NCBI GenBank assembly: GCA_012931725.1
Contig: CM022951.1
Span: forward strand, 33,523,308 to 33,587,307
Source of the DNA: Litsea cubeba
Taxonomy: Eukaryota; Streptophyta; Magnoliopsida; Laurales; Lauraceae
Direction of reading: 5' to 3'
DNA length: 64,000 bases
Each line of letters begins with the position of its first letter. Positions within the stretch are counted from its first letter, which is position 1. The translations under genes and the position numbers were made by a program. A model generated the notes under the pieces. It saw nothing but the letters and a program-made list of their open reading frames with translations, had not been told where the DNA came from and did no database searches. Shown one piece after another: positions 34,105 through 44,371 of the stretch.

Positions 34105-34254
34105 CAACCGGTCTACATGCACCGAAAAACAAGCCTGAAAAAGGCCCTGAAGCTCTCCCCTATCCTAGGATCTCATTTCAAAATGAGATCCTAGGGTAGA
34201 GTAGGTTTCAGGGCCTTTTTCAGGCTCTTTTTTTCGGTGCATGCAGACTTTTTG
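34105..34254. mobile_element. Mutator-type MITE, near-complete hairpin
   Basis: A 150-bp element with a perfect 9-bp target duplication TAAAGACAA (34096-34104 and 34255-34263), the size used by Mutator-like transposases. Its two halves are inverted copies: GTCTACATGCACCGAAAAA at the left faces GTCTGCATGCACCGAAAAA read from the right. The pairing runs through GCCTGAAAAAGGCCCTGAA to the centre TCCTAGGATCTCATTT / AAATGAGATCCTAGG, so nearly the whole element folds back on itself. No coding sequence. Confidence 0.93.
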
Positions 34255-34263
34255 TAAAGACAA

Positions 34264-35028
34264 TAGTTCACTTTCACTTCTTGGAAAAATAAAATAGTAG
34301 AATTTTGCAATGTCATGCAATTCCCTACCAATTCTTGAAATTTATTTACAAAATAAAAATAAGATCACAGAAAGGTGAATCTAGAAGAACCAAAACGAAT
34401 ATAGATGTATTTATTTCCCTTTCATGTATTGTGTCCATTGCAACAAGCATAATTTGGTATGGTTGAGACAGTCATGGATTAGTACAGCTGGCATGGGACT
34501 CATATGGACCAGCATGGGATTAGAGGACAAATACGAAACCCGACCAAAAAACTGTTTGGGAACTCTTTCTTTGTTATATTTCTTTTTCGAGTTTAAACTT
34601 TGAAGTAAAAGGAACAAGCCCTAGGATGGTACCCAAATCCAAAGATTTATACTCTTCCATAAATATAATGAAAATTATAGGCGGTATTAGTATGGTGGTG
34701 AGTGGTGCAAGATTGATAATCAATGCTACAAAAAGTCTGATAATTTTAGGTCTTATATCCATTGGGTTCCCCTAATTATCTAACAAGAAGTAGAGATTAC
34801 TGTAATGATGATGACTATAGGTTTAAGTAAGCTTGAAACTCAATGCAGCTTGCCCTCGGCTCTCAGTTAATATCATAGTTTGTGATTTGATGTTTAATAT
34901 TAATATGAGGTGTTAAGTTAATTAGTTATCATCATGTATTGGTAACTAAACGATTCTCCCATTAGCTATAATAAGTTATGAACATGACCCAACATTAAAA
35001 GAATCTAAACAACTCTATATGTGATGGG
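34264..35028. other. P4-ATPase intron 3, part
   Basis: AT-rich sequence, no feature recognised. Confidence 0.5.
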
Positions 35029-35033
35029 AACAT

Positions 35034-37670
35034 TGATAAGTCCTTAAAAATGCACATTTTCATGGTTATTTTTGGTAAGTTTAAGGACTTATCAAGTCAA
35101 GAGAGTCTCATTTTGTGTCATATCATGATTTTATGCATTTTTTATCCATTGTAGTACATTCATGCATAATTTGCTCAACAACCATCATTTTTGCATCAAA
35201 TCATGAAACCTGCCATTTTTAATTTTATTTTTGGAAAGATTTTTTTCGAACATATTTTTCTCATGAATTAATTAATCATCAGGTGCATTCATTCATCATT
35301 TCATGAGAGATGGGCCCGCAGTCATGCAATTGTGAATTAACAGTAAATTTGTCTTTTCACGTGAAATTTATTTTTCTATTTTTTTGGCTTGCAGGAAATG
35401 AGGAAAAAAGGGTCCCACACATGCTCATGTATAGGTCACACATGTGGGGCGTCCAAGAGGGGGGTCCACTTTCTTTGCACAAAATTTCAAGTTAATTTTG
35501 AAGATAATTCAAGATAATCAAAGAAAATCCATGAAGGGCCAAATCAAGAAAGAAGATTTCCAAAGAGATAAAAGTAGAAAGAATCTACACATATTGGGCA
35601 TTTAATTTTCTCTTGATTCCAACTTAGAACTTGCCACCTCATGTATCTCTCATAAATGTCAAGTCTAAGGAAGATTTGTTAAAGAAGGAAATATGACATT
35701 TGCATGAAGATAGAATGGAGAAAAGAAAGGAGAAGACTTACTAAGTGAAGAAGATTCTTGCAACAAAGAAGGGACTAGGGAGAAAGAATAGGGCAGCCCA
35801 TACCCTATTTAAAGAGGCCCTTGGACGTCCACTCCTTTCATGAAGGAAAAAGCCCCCCTCACTAGTGTAATTCCTCCACCATTCTACCCATCTCCTTTCT
35901 CTACCATAGCCCATCTCTTTTCAAGAAGGCTTGTCCCAACTTGATGCTTCAACTAGAGAGGTTCCTTTCATCCTAGTATGTAATTGTTTTTGAAATTTTA
36001 ATTCTCCATTTTTTATGTAAAAACATTGCATATTAGTAAAAGTGTGATTTTTTTATTCTTTTTCTTATGTGATTAATACTTGAATTGTGGTTCCTTTGTT
36101 GTTGTTCTTGGATTGACAACCCAAGATCCTAAGGGCATGAAATAAGTAATTATGAACTCGATTTGAGAATAAAAAAAAAGAGCACACTTATCACACATTT
36201 ATTTTTATTGCAATTCCCACACATTTACATTTATTGCAAAATCCACACATTTATTGTTTTTGTTAATTCCACACATTTAATTTTATGCAATCCACACATT
36301 TATTGTTTTTTGCACTACACATTTAAATTCAAGTCCTTTTTGTTTTTCTTTTCTTCTTATGCTTCTTATTTATTTATGTGAATTTTTTTTTTATGCATAG
36401 TTTATGGTTGGAACTAGTAAGCATTGCATGCATTTTCATATTGGTGGAGTTTAGATATGTTTAAGTTGCTGGAATTGGAGTTTCAAATTGAATAAGCAAG
36501 GAAAATCAGAGATTTGATTCAATAATTTCGGCCAAATATTTTTTGGAAATTCGGATCCCAACATAAAGTGCACAATTCAACACATTGTTGCAGGAATTTC
36601 ATGACAGATTTTGTGTGAAAAAGTTTGCAATTAAAAACCTGATCAAAACACATTATTTTTCGATGAAACTTGGAGAAATTAAAGTTTGATCATTGTACTT
36701 TCAAACCCCAGAATTTCATGCAAAAATAAATTTGAAAAGTTGGTGAACCAGTGGCTCAAACATAGCTAGTCGGACCCACCTATGTGCAGAATTCCTGCAC
36801 AGATTTTTTTTAGGTCATGTTCATGCACTCATATCTCATTCGTTTTAAATCGTTTTCCACTTCCGTTTTTTTTATTTGATTCATGCATCATTGTAGTTCA
36901 AAACCCAGCCATTAAACTCAGTTTTAAGTTGCATTAGATTAGGAAAAAATCATGCATAAAAACAGCCCTGTATACTAGTTTTCTAGCCTTAGAATTTTCT
37001 AACATCTCATGGCATACATTGCATTACTAACTTTCTAACTTTAGGATTAGTTTCTAATTTTGTTTTTTTTTTATTATTTAGATAATTTCCAGAAATAAAA
37101 GATCTTTCTGATTTTTTTAATTGAACATTTTAACTTATGAAGCTTCTTAATATTTGGTAATTATAATGTAAGGTTTGATTGACTAAATGCTTTCTAAATT
37201 TATTATGATTTGAAAATCATTATTTATTTGGAAAGTCCTTAACTTTAGGAAGTTGATTAACTTGGTAAAAAAGTAGGTTGTTTCCTTTTTGATTGATTTG
37301 ATTTGTTACCAATCTTTGTTGAACATGTTTTGATTAATTTGGTTTCTAACTTAGGTTTATTTTATTTCTAATTTAGCTTCTTAGTATTATTTTTGGTAAG
37401 TTTTATTTTTGGCTTGTTTCTAATTTGTCTGTTCTTTTGTAGCAACTTGTGATTCATTTTAGATTTAGGAATTTTTATTTTTAGAAATGTATTTAATTTT
37501 AATTTGAAGTAGGAATGATGAATGTACTTTTCTAAAATTTAGGCTAAAATTAGATTTTATTTAGGGCAGGTGAAAAAGTTGGAAAGCCTTATTTTTAAAA
37601 GCTCCCTGTGGATCGACCTGGTCTCACCAGTTTTATTACTACAATCGCACCCTACACTTGGGTCCGATCA
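35034..37670 (+). mobile_element. Large solo LTR (Athila/Tat-like gypsy) in a P4-ATPase intron
   Basis: Perfect 5-bp target duplication AACAT (35029-35033 and 37671-37675). It begins TGATAAGTCCTTAAAAATGC and ends ACACTTGGGTCCGATCA. The 3' part contains CTCCCTGTGGATCGACCTGG and a CTACAATCGCACCCTACACTT stretch, characteristic of the LTR ends of Athila/Tat-type plant gypsy elements (from memory of the family). CCCTATTTAAAGAGG near 35801 is a TATA-like site. No internal genes. Length 2637 bp. Confidence 0.88.
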
Positions 37671-37675
37671 AACAT

Positions 37676-38137
37676 CAACCCTAATTCTAGCAGCTCTTTC
37701 AAGATCTTAACAAAGGTGTACGGTTGCAGATCATGCTGCTCTATGGATGGATGATGCGTTCGACTTTGATCACTGACATTTTGTGATTCCGCCGTTGGAT
37801 TACCATCCTGATGACATCTAATGGCTAGATCTCATTTGATCTAGCTTTTGATGAATGGAAGGCCCCATGTAAGTAATCATCTTAAAGGCTCCACACCAGG
37901 AAGTTCCACATGGGAGGAAATAAAAGGGTCACGTGAAGTCATGAGGGGCCCAAGGGAATTTAAAAGAAAACTAGAAGAGAAGGGCCCATGTGATGCATGA
38001 CATAGGGTTAGGGATTATGTGGAAGTTCCGAAGTACGATGGCGGTGCCGAAGCACATGTCAGTAAACACTTCAAATGCGTCTCCACATAGACTTCAACAT
38101 GAGGAAGCACCTCTCTGAGGGAAGAAAACCTACGATA
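37676..38137. other. P4-ATPase intron 3, part
   Basis: No gene recognised. The sequence runs directly into the target duplication of the gypsy element at 38138. Confidence 0.5.
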
Positions 38138-38142
38138 ATTAT

Positions 38143-38640
38143 TTATGAGTCAGGCCCAAATGACCCAACCCATGAGGATGAAGCTCAGGTCCAAGCCCAT
38201 GAAGAGATCAAGTCAGGGCAGCCACGTTGCTTCGGAAGCAGTCCCGCTCCTACCAGGTCTTGCGGAGAGATATCTCACATGCCTCGTCCAGCGCGAGGGC
38301 AGTTCCTCACTTGCTTCATCCAGCGCGAGGGCAGTTCGAGGGTTCCAAGGGCGAACGTTGCAGCGTCCCCGTCTGTTAGGGTAGACTATAAATCAAGAGC
38401 CCCACCAGCACTTGGGGGCGACTAAGATCTTCCCATCTACTTCGACTTTTGTATTCCTCTAGTTTGTAACCCGAAATCATTGAGGAAGTAAAACACCACA
38501 GGCAATCTCTGCCTTTCAGCAATGGACGTAGGTCATTTTGACCGAACCACTATAATCCCTTCTCTCTCTTCTTTAATTATTGCATTTACTGTATTTATTA
38601 CTTGACCGGTGGTGTCCGAAACCCTATTTTGGCATCATCA
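38143..38640 (+). repeat. 5' LTR of the Tat-like element
   Basis: 498 bp, TTATGAGTCAGGCCC...TTTTGGCATCATCA (the 3' copy starts TGATGAG, so one base has changed). TATA box GACTATAAATC at 38385-38395. It contains a 32-bp tandem duplication around CCAGCGCGAGGGCAGTTC (38289-38345) that is absent from the 3' LTR, which explains the length difference of exactly 32 bp. Confidence 0.9.
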
Positions 38641-38641
38641 G

Positions 38642-38660
38642 TTTGGCGCCGTCTGTGGGA
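38642..38660 (+). other. Primer-binding site of the Tat-like element
   Basis: TTTGGCGCCGTCTGTGGGA begins one base after the 5' LTR. TGGCGCC at this position is typical of Tat/Athila-type plant gypsy elements; the exact tRNA is not determined here. Confidence 0.75.
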
Positions 38661-38688
38661 ATCGAACAAAAGTCCTTTTTTCAAAATT

Positions 38689-40102
38689 ATGGTGATCACC
38701 ACTAGATCGACAAGACGAGCAGAGGGCGAGGGTAGCCCTCCACCAATCAATCCTACCCCGAATGCTCCTGCTCCCACTTCTCAGCAGATGTTGGAGACCA
38801 TGCAACAGCTGGTAGCCCAAAACCAGCAAATCTTACAACTCGTGCTGGCAAGGCAAGGAGGAGCACAATTTGGAGAAGTACCACAAGGAGCATCGCGTCA
38901 AAGAATTCTAAGAGCTCCACGCCGTGGAGCTCCCCATTTGGGCGCCCATCCTCAGGGCGGCGCCTAAGGAGCTCCCCAGATGGGCGGCGCCCAGGGAGCT
39001 CCCCATCTGGGCGCCCATCCTCTGGGCGGCACCCAGGGAGTTCCCCAGGGCGCCCAGGGAGTTCCCCAGGGCGCCCCTCATGGAGTGCCCGGAAGAGCCC
39101 AGCTTGGAGGACTTCCACCTCCTCCCTCTTCTTCTAATGGAGAGGATCCTCATTTCCAAGAAGGGGAGAGTGAAAACCAAAGCATGGAGGAGGGAAGTTA
39201 TTTTCGTGACCCATCCAGGGAAGCTCCCAATCCCTGGGACGAAAAGATCAAGGAGATGCAGAACCAGCTGGGAGAAGTCTACAACGCCATGAAGGCGAAG
39301 GCACCGGAGACAGTGGATCACCTAGTCGGGCGAACGGACACACCGTTCAAGCCCGATGTGGTGAACTACCCGCTTCCCCGGAAGTTCAAGATGCCGTCCA
39401 TGGAGACCTTTGATGGAAGAAAGGATCCATTAGACCACCTGGAGACGTATAAAACCAAAATGCAGCTGCATAATATCCCTGACGAGATTATGTGTAGGGC
39501 ATTCCCAACCACACTGAAGGGTTCCGCCCAGCAGTGGTTTGCCAATCTCGCCCTTACCTCCATCGCCACCTTTGCGGAATTGAGCAAGTCCTTCGTGTCA
39601 CATTTCATTGAAGGACGCCGCCACCAGAAGCCTGCCACACACCTGCTCAGCATAAAGCAGGATACAAATGAAAGCCTCAGGAGTTACCTCACTCGTTTTA
39701 ACGAGGAGTTACTTCAAATTGAAGAGCCTGACGACAAGGTGTCCATGACAGCCTTCCTCGGAGGTCTCCGTTCATCGAGATTCCATTTCTCAGTGATGAA
39801 ACGCCCGCTAAAAAGCATGCCGGAGCTACTCAAAGGTTCAAAAGTATATAAATGCTGAAGATACCACAAGGGCCAGGCGAGGGGAGTCCTCCAGAGCAGT
39901 CGACAACGGGAAGGGGCAAGACAGAGAGGAAAGGAAGGATAGAAGCAACAAGCGAAGCAGGACAGAGAGGCTACCTGTCAGAGACCAACTCGGTCCTGCT
40001 CCGCAGAGAGACAGACGAGCATTCACTCCTCGCGATGTCGTGGCTGAACACATTGCCAGGGAACGCGGAACTGTTGAAAATGAATTACCAGTAATACAGT
40101 AA
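38689..40102 (+). pseudogene. gypsy (Tat-like) gag, broken
   Basis: It starts at ATG 38689 (MVITTRSTRRAEGEGSPPP). Residues ~80-150 are a Gly/Ala/Pro repeat region coded by GGGCGCCC-rich tandem DNA. The retrotransposon gag core follows from residue ~235: FKMPSMETFDGRKDPLDHL, then MCRAFPTTLKGSAQQWFANL, AELSKSFVSHF, NESLRSYLTRFNEE and MTAFLGGLR. Two lesions: an in-frame TAA at 38965-38967 inside the tandem region, and a frameshift near 39837. After the shift the basic tail (YINAEDTTRARRGESS, then RDRRAFTPRD) runs to TAA at 40100-40102. There is no zinc knuckle or protease. Gag normally forms the particle that packages the element RNA. Confidence 0.85.
38936..39090. repeat. GGGCGCCC-rich tandem repeat in gag
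   Basis: Imperfect units of GGAGCTCCCCATTTGGGCGCCCATCCTC type, then shorter CAGGGAGTTCCCCAGGGCGC units, repeated across about 150 bp, very GC-rich and full of palindromic GGGCGCCC or GGCGCC. The repeat encodes Gly/Ala/Pro-rich linker residues. Confidence 0.8.
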
Positions 40103-40324
40103 AAGAGTCCCCTGCCCTCTAATCACTCTCAAAGTTGTCCTCGGCATCACCATAGACATCATCAGAGCTGCCACTACAATCATCAAGTGCCTCAGTCGGC
40201 ACGAAGCCTAAGAGGGTAATATCTGGGAAAGCAGTTCTCTCATGTACCGCCCCAATCACTGTCTCCACAACGGTCTCTCTGAGCATCACCCTCTCACGGG
40301 TCTGTACAAGCTCAGCCTCATTGA

Positions 40325-40435
40325 GCGAAGCCCTCTCGCGGGTCTTCAGAAGCTCACCTCACTGAGCGAAGCCCTCTCGCGGGTCTTCAGAAGCTCAGTG
40401 AGCCCTCTCGCGGGTCTTCAGAAGCTCAGCCTTGA
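40325..40435. repeat. Tandem ~30-50-bp repeats with GCGGGTCTTCAGAAGCTCA
   Basis: CCCTCTCGCGGGTCTTCAGAAGCTCA occurs three times (near 40332, 40373 and 40402), preceded by a related CTCACGGGTCTGTACAAGCTCA unit. On the minus strand they encode the repeated ELLKTRERA heptads of the antisense frame. Confidence 0.8.
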
Positions 40436-40511
40436 TGGACCGCGCTCCTGCTCGAGTTCCTACCGAGGTCGGCGGACGTGGGAGTCCGTCGGGTCCGACC
40501 CTTTCGTAACC

Positions 40512-40536
40512 GGGGGGGGGGGGGGGGGGGGGGGGG
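40512..40536. repeat. G25 homopolymer
   Basis: An uninterrupted run of 25 G on the plus strand at the border of the inserted segment. The length may be inaccurate. Confidence 0.9.
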
Positions 40537-40730
40537 CAGGGGCGTGCATCAACATTTCTTTTTTTTTGTGTGGGTGTGCCAGATTTTCTATTTTTACTTG
40601 GAATTGCAAGTGGTGATCCGGAGATCAACCTTCGCAAGTAAAAAGGAAATCAACTTCTTTCAAGTTTTCCATTGCACATATATTTAAGAAAAGAGACATT
40701 TTTCTTGGTTTGCCGTGAAAGGCGATTTTT

Positions 40731-40790
40731 TTGGCATTTATAGCCGATTTTGGCGTTTATAGTCGATTTTTGGCGTTTATAGCCGATTTA
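40731..40790. repeat. ~20-bp minisatellite, three copies
   Basis: TTTGGCRTTTATAGYCGATT occurs three times in direct succession, with T-run length differences. Confidence 0.85.
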
Positions 40791-42189
40791 CAATCCTTAT
40801 CAATAATGAAAGACAAGAATTGTGATTTTTGTCTCTTTTGAAAAAATACAAACTACAATGAAAAGCAAGAAAATGAGGATCTAACTTCTCAGGAGATTGT
40901 GGGGGACCCGTTTAGATTGACGGTCGCAAGCCATATGTGGGCTTCGCCATCATCCATGCAGATGAGAACAGAGGATGCTATTGATTCGCTTGGCTTGGCT
41001 ATAACCTCGGGTTTTTAGAGGACAAAGACCAAAAGGAGGTCCTATGTCCAATAAAAAGCCGAGTAGACGGGCTGAAAAGCCACATCTAAGCCATTGGAGG
41101 CAGGAGGAGAAGGCAAGGACCTTGGGGGGGTACCCCCCAAGGGACTTTTGTCACCTTGTTGCGGTGGCCGGTGTAGAACTTCCGCAGAGTTTTCTCTCTT
41201 TTTCCTTTCTCTGGATTTCTATGCTTCTGTCTGTCTGTGTGTTTGTGCTTTTTTCTGATGATCTGTGTGCTTTCCTTTCTTCTTGGAGAGCTCTCCTATT
41301 TATAGGCTTTTTGGTAGCCATTTAGGTGGGTTTATGGGCTTTTATTGTCATTAAGCCGCATAATGGGAGGAGTTACAAAATTGAATTGTTTATTTTGTAA
41401 CTCCTTTTTCTTGGCTTCTGATTGGCCGGAGGAGATTGAGGGCATTTAATCGCCTTTAATCGCCATGATGGGAGGAGTTTCATGGGTTAAATGCCATGAA
41501 TCTCTTGACTTGTAACTCCCGAATGCTTGCTTCTGATTGGGCCGTCCAAAGAAATGGATTAATGACTGTAATAAAGCTAGTCAATTAATCGCATTAAGTG
41601 GTCGCCGAGCAGCTGAAGAGTCGCGGGCCGTGCCACGTCTTTTGGGATTCTTCTGTCGATGATCATCGATGGATCTTCATGTAGATCGACATCAGATGAC
41701 CATGTAATTTCAGGTGTTTGTTGCCAACAGCAGGTCGGTGCCATCTGTCCTGTCGATTTCTCGATCGGTCGGGTAGAAAGCACACTTTTTTTTTGTTGAC
41801 CGGGTGGCGATCAATATTGTTTTCGATACTCTTGATGATTGACCCGTGTTTTGGACGGATGTCAGAGGACTTGGTGTCTCAAAAGCATGAATTTTGGAAA
41901 GTACCAGAGGCTGGGCTCTTCGAATTGCGAAAAAACGGCGAAAACCGGGGTTTCCGGGGCCTTCCCGGCGACCCCGGGTTCCAAGGTCGCCGGCGACCCT
42001 GGCCCAGGGTCGCAGGGGTCTGCGACCCTGGGGGGTTTTCCCCCTTTTGTGTCTGTTTTTTCTGTTTTTCGATTTTTTTTCTCCTGTACTTTTCCTTGAC
42101 ATTCTGACCATTTATTTGGCCTAATTTCTTTGTAGGAAACCTGATGAGAATCCTTGCATTTTATTTTGCAAAGTTTCCAATTTCCTGAG

Positions 42190-42935
42190 AAAGCCGAAGA
42201 CTTTGTCGCGCAGAGCTGCCGATTTTCCGTCAGAAGCTGAAACTGGGTCAAACGATGTCGGAATGACCTGAAATTTGGTGTGAAGCCTCCTGAGCAATAA
42301 ATAAGACCAACCATAGGCTTTTGTTTGAGTTTTGATGCCGTTTAGGGTCCTATCACCAGTAGACTTGCTTTTTATCGCGATGAAGATGTCGCGGTTTGAT
42401 GTGTGGTCAACCGATGTTCGATTGATTTGAAATTTGACAGGGAACCTATTGGAGTCATTTTAAGATGATCCATAGGCTCTGTCTTGGAAACCATGGTCCC
42501 GGAGAGCTTTGCCGCCGAGAGGCCTGATTTGGCTTCCGAGCGTCAAACTATGGTCAAATGTTGTGGAAATGACCTGAAATTTGACGTGTAGCCCTTTATA
42601 AGTATTTTGAAGCCGTCCATGTGCTCTATCTGATGAGTAATGGCCTCGGTGGTTCTCGCCGCCGAGAGGCTTGATTTAGCTGTTCGAGGGTTGATGTAGG
42701 GTCAAACGTTGTCGGTTTGACTCGGAACTTGACGTGGAGCCTTTTGGAAGTATTTTGAGACTATCCATCGGCCCTGATCGAAGATTTGGTGTCTCCGATG
42801 CTTTTGCCGCCGAGAGCTCCTTTTTGGCTGTCTGAGAAGCGAAGTTAGGCCAAATGATTTTGAAATGGCCCGAAACTTCTTGTGTACTCCTCTTTTGGCT
42901 GTCTTGAAGAATCTTGCATTTTTTGTTTGATTCTG
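42190..42935. repeat. Five diverged repeats, period about 148 bp
   Basis: Landmark GGTCAAAC or variants at about 42246, 42405, 42552, 42700 and 42848 (steps 159, 147, 148, 148). Each is followed about 15-20 bases later by TGACCTGAAATTTGACGTG-like sequence and later by CCAT(A/C)GGCTCT-like sequence. GCCGCCGAGAG lies before the last three. The units are strongly diverged, so this is old. No coding role seen. Confidence 0.7.
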
Positions 42936-43494
42936 ACAAGACTTGATTTTTGGAAGCAGCATTGCCTATTTATGGCAGGTTGTGACTTCATGTAGCTCTT
43001 TGGATCTTGAAGAGGCAAAGTGACATTTTTATTGTCAACAAGCTTCAATGAGCGAAGCCCTCTCAAGGTCCTTCACAAGCTCAGCCTCTGCCTTGGCGTC
43101 CCTCTCTTAGGCTGCTAAGAGTTCGGTCTCAAGCCTGGTCGCCCTCTCGCGGGCCGCGGAAAGATCAGCCTCGGAAGCCCTTCCAGTTGGCGCAGCCCTC
43201 TCCTCAGCCTGAGAAGCTCTCTCACTTTCCGCGCTGCAGCGACTACGCCCGTGCCCGCTGCTGCAGCCTAGGATCTGTAGCAACCTTTCTAGCAAGTTGC
43301 GGGCTCATCTTCTTCTTCTGGGATGACCCATCAGAAGTTACCGAGGGGCAGAGTCTTGGAATTTTCATATGCTAAAGGATATCTCATGCGCTTCGCAGAG
43401 GGGGTCCAGGGGTGTCCCCCGGGCTCGCGGGGGCCCAGGGGGCAGCGCCCCTGAAAAAAAAAAGGATATGTAACGGCCGCCACGGGACCAGGAG

Positions 43495-44285
43495 ACTCCC
43501 TCCTCCTGGGCGCCCATCACTCCCCCGGGCGCCTAGGCTCCACCGGGCGCCAAGGAACTTCTCCCCCGGGCGCCCATGACTTTCCTAGAACCAGATCTGC
43601 TCTCGCCGCCCACAGCGTTGCCCTGCGTAACCTCACCCAGCACGTCGCCCTGCGCAGCCTCGCCCTGCACAGCCTCACCGTCGCCCAGCGCGCCGCCCAG
43701 CGCAGCGTCGCCCTGCGCAACCTTGCCCAGCGCAGGGGCGCCCATCGCAGGCCTGCCTCCCTCGCCCGGCGCAGGGGCGCCCGTCGCCCGCCTTGCGCCC
43801 TCGCCCAGCGCAGGGGCGCCCGTCGCCGCTCTGCCTCCCTCGCCTGGCGCAGGGGCGCCCGTCGCCCGCCGCAAGCCCGTCGCCGCTCTGCCTCCCTCGC
43901 CTGGCGCAGGGGCGCCCGTCGCCCGCCGCAAGCCCGTCCCCGATCTGCATCCCTCGCCCGGCGCAGGGGCGCCCGTCGCCCGCCTTACGCCCTCGCCCAG
44001 TGCAGTCGGCGGACTGCCCTCCTCGCCCAACAGCGTAGGGGCGGCCGCCAGCGGAACCCTCGTCCTCGCCCATCGCGGGATCGCCGGAGGAGCCAGCGCT
44101 GCCCGCAGAGGCGCCCGCGGCCTGACAGACGCCCAGCGCAGATCCACGTCTGACCGCCGACTGGCGAGTGTCCAGGCCAGAGCCACTCGCGCCTACGCCC
44201 AGGAAGTTCTCCCCGGGCGCCCAGGCCTTCTCCCCCTAGCCGATTACGAAGCTCGCCCAGACCAGGATTAAAACCGGAAAAGAGG
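43495..44285. repeat. GC-rich tandem region (GGCGCAGGGGCGCCCGTCGC units)
   Basis: Very GC-rich sequence built from imperfect units of CCCTCGCC(C/T)GGCGCAGGGGCGCCCGTCGCC, with shorter CGGGCGCC units at 43500-43580. Both strands show long open frames of Pro/Ala/Gly/Arg because stop codons are rare in such sequence. I do not call a gene. It shares the GGGCGCCC core with the gag tandem region at 38.94-39.09 kb. Confidence 0.75.
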
Positions 44286-44371
44286 AAAAAGATTTTGGAG
44301 GGAGAAGAGACCTGCATCTACCAGTGCCCCCTTTCAAAAAATTATTTGAGCACGGGGCATTGAGGGGCAAA

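Larger units (their letters stand above)
40503..43045. mobile_element. Unclassified 2.5-kb segment inserted in the antisense frame
   Basis: It separates the two coiled-coil halves. It starts near a G25 run and contains a 19-20-bp minisatellite (40731-40790), a TATA-like TCCTATTTATAGGC (41291-41304), and at 41735 TCGGTGCCATCTGT, which resembles a mutated TGGCGCCGTCTGT primer-binding site directly after CCAACAGCA. The second half is a ~148-bp periodic repeat. It may be the remnant of another gypsy LTR with its leader; no proteins recognised. Borders approximate. Confidence 0.4.
40119..43375 (-). pseudogene. Antisense additional reading frame of the Tat-like element (coiled coil), interrupted
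   Basis: On the minus strand, 43375-43045 reads MKIPRLCPSVTSDGSSQKKK, then MSPQLARKVATDPRLQQRA and an Ala/Glu/Arg-rich heptad stretch (ERASQAEERAA, then SEADLSAARERATRLETELL). The same type of sequence resumes at 40500-40119 with repeated AELLKTRERASL units and an acidic end (LDDCSGSSDDVYGDAEDN) stopping at 40119. Stops and frameshifts are present, and a 2.5-kb segment separates the halves. Plant Tat/Ogre-lineage elements are known to carry extra, sometimes antisense, reading frames beside gag; I infer that this is one. Function unknown. Confidence 0.45.

Noticed and set aside
43576..44271. Long open frames on both strands (231 and 217 codons) in the GC-rich region
   Set aside because: Composition-driven: Pro/Ala/Gly/Arg repeats from a tandem GC-rich array, open in several frames at once, with no recognisable domain.
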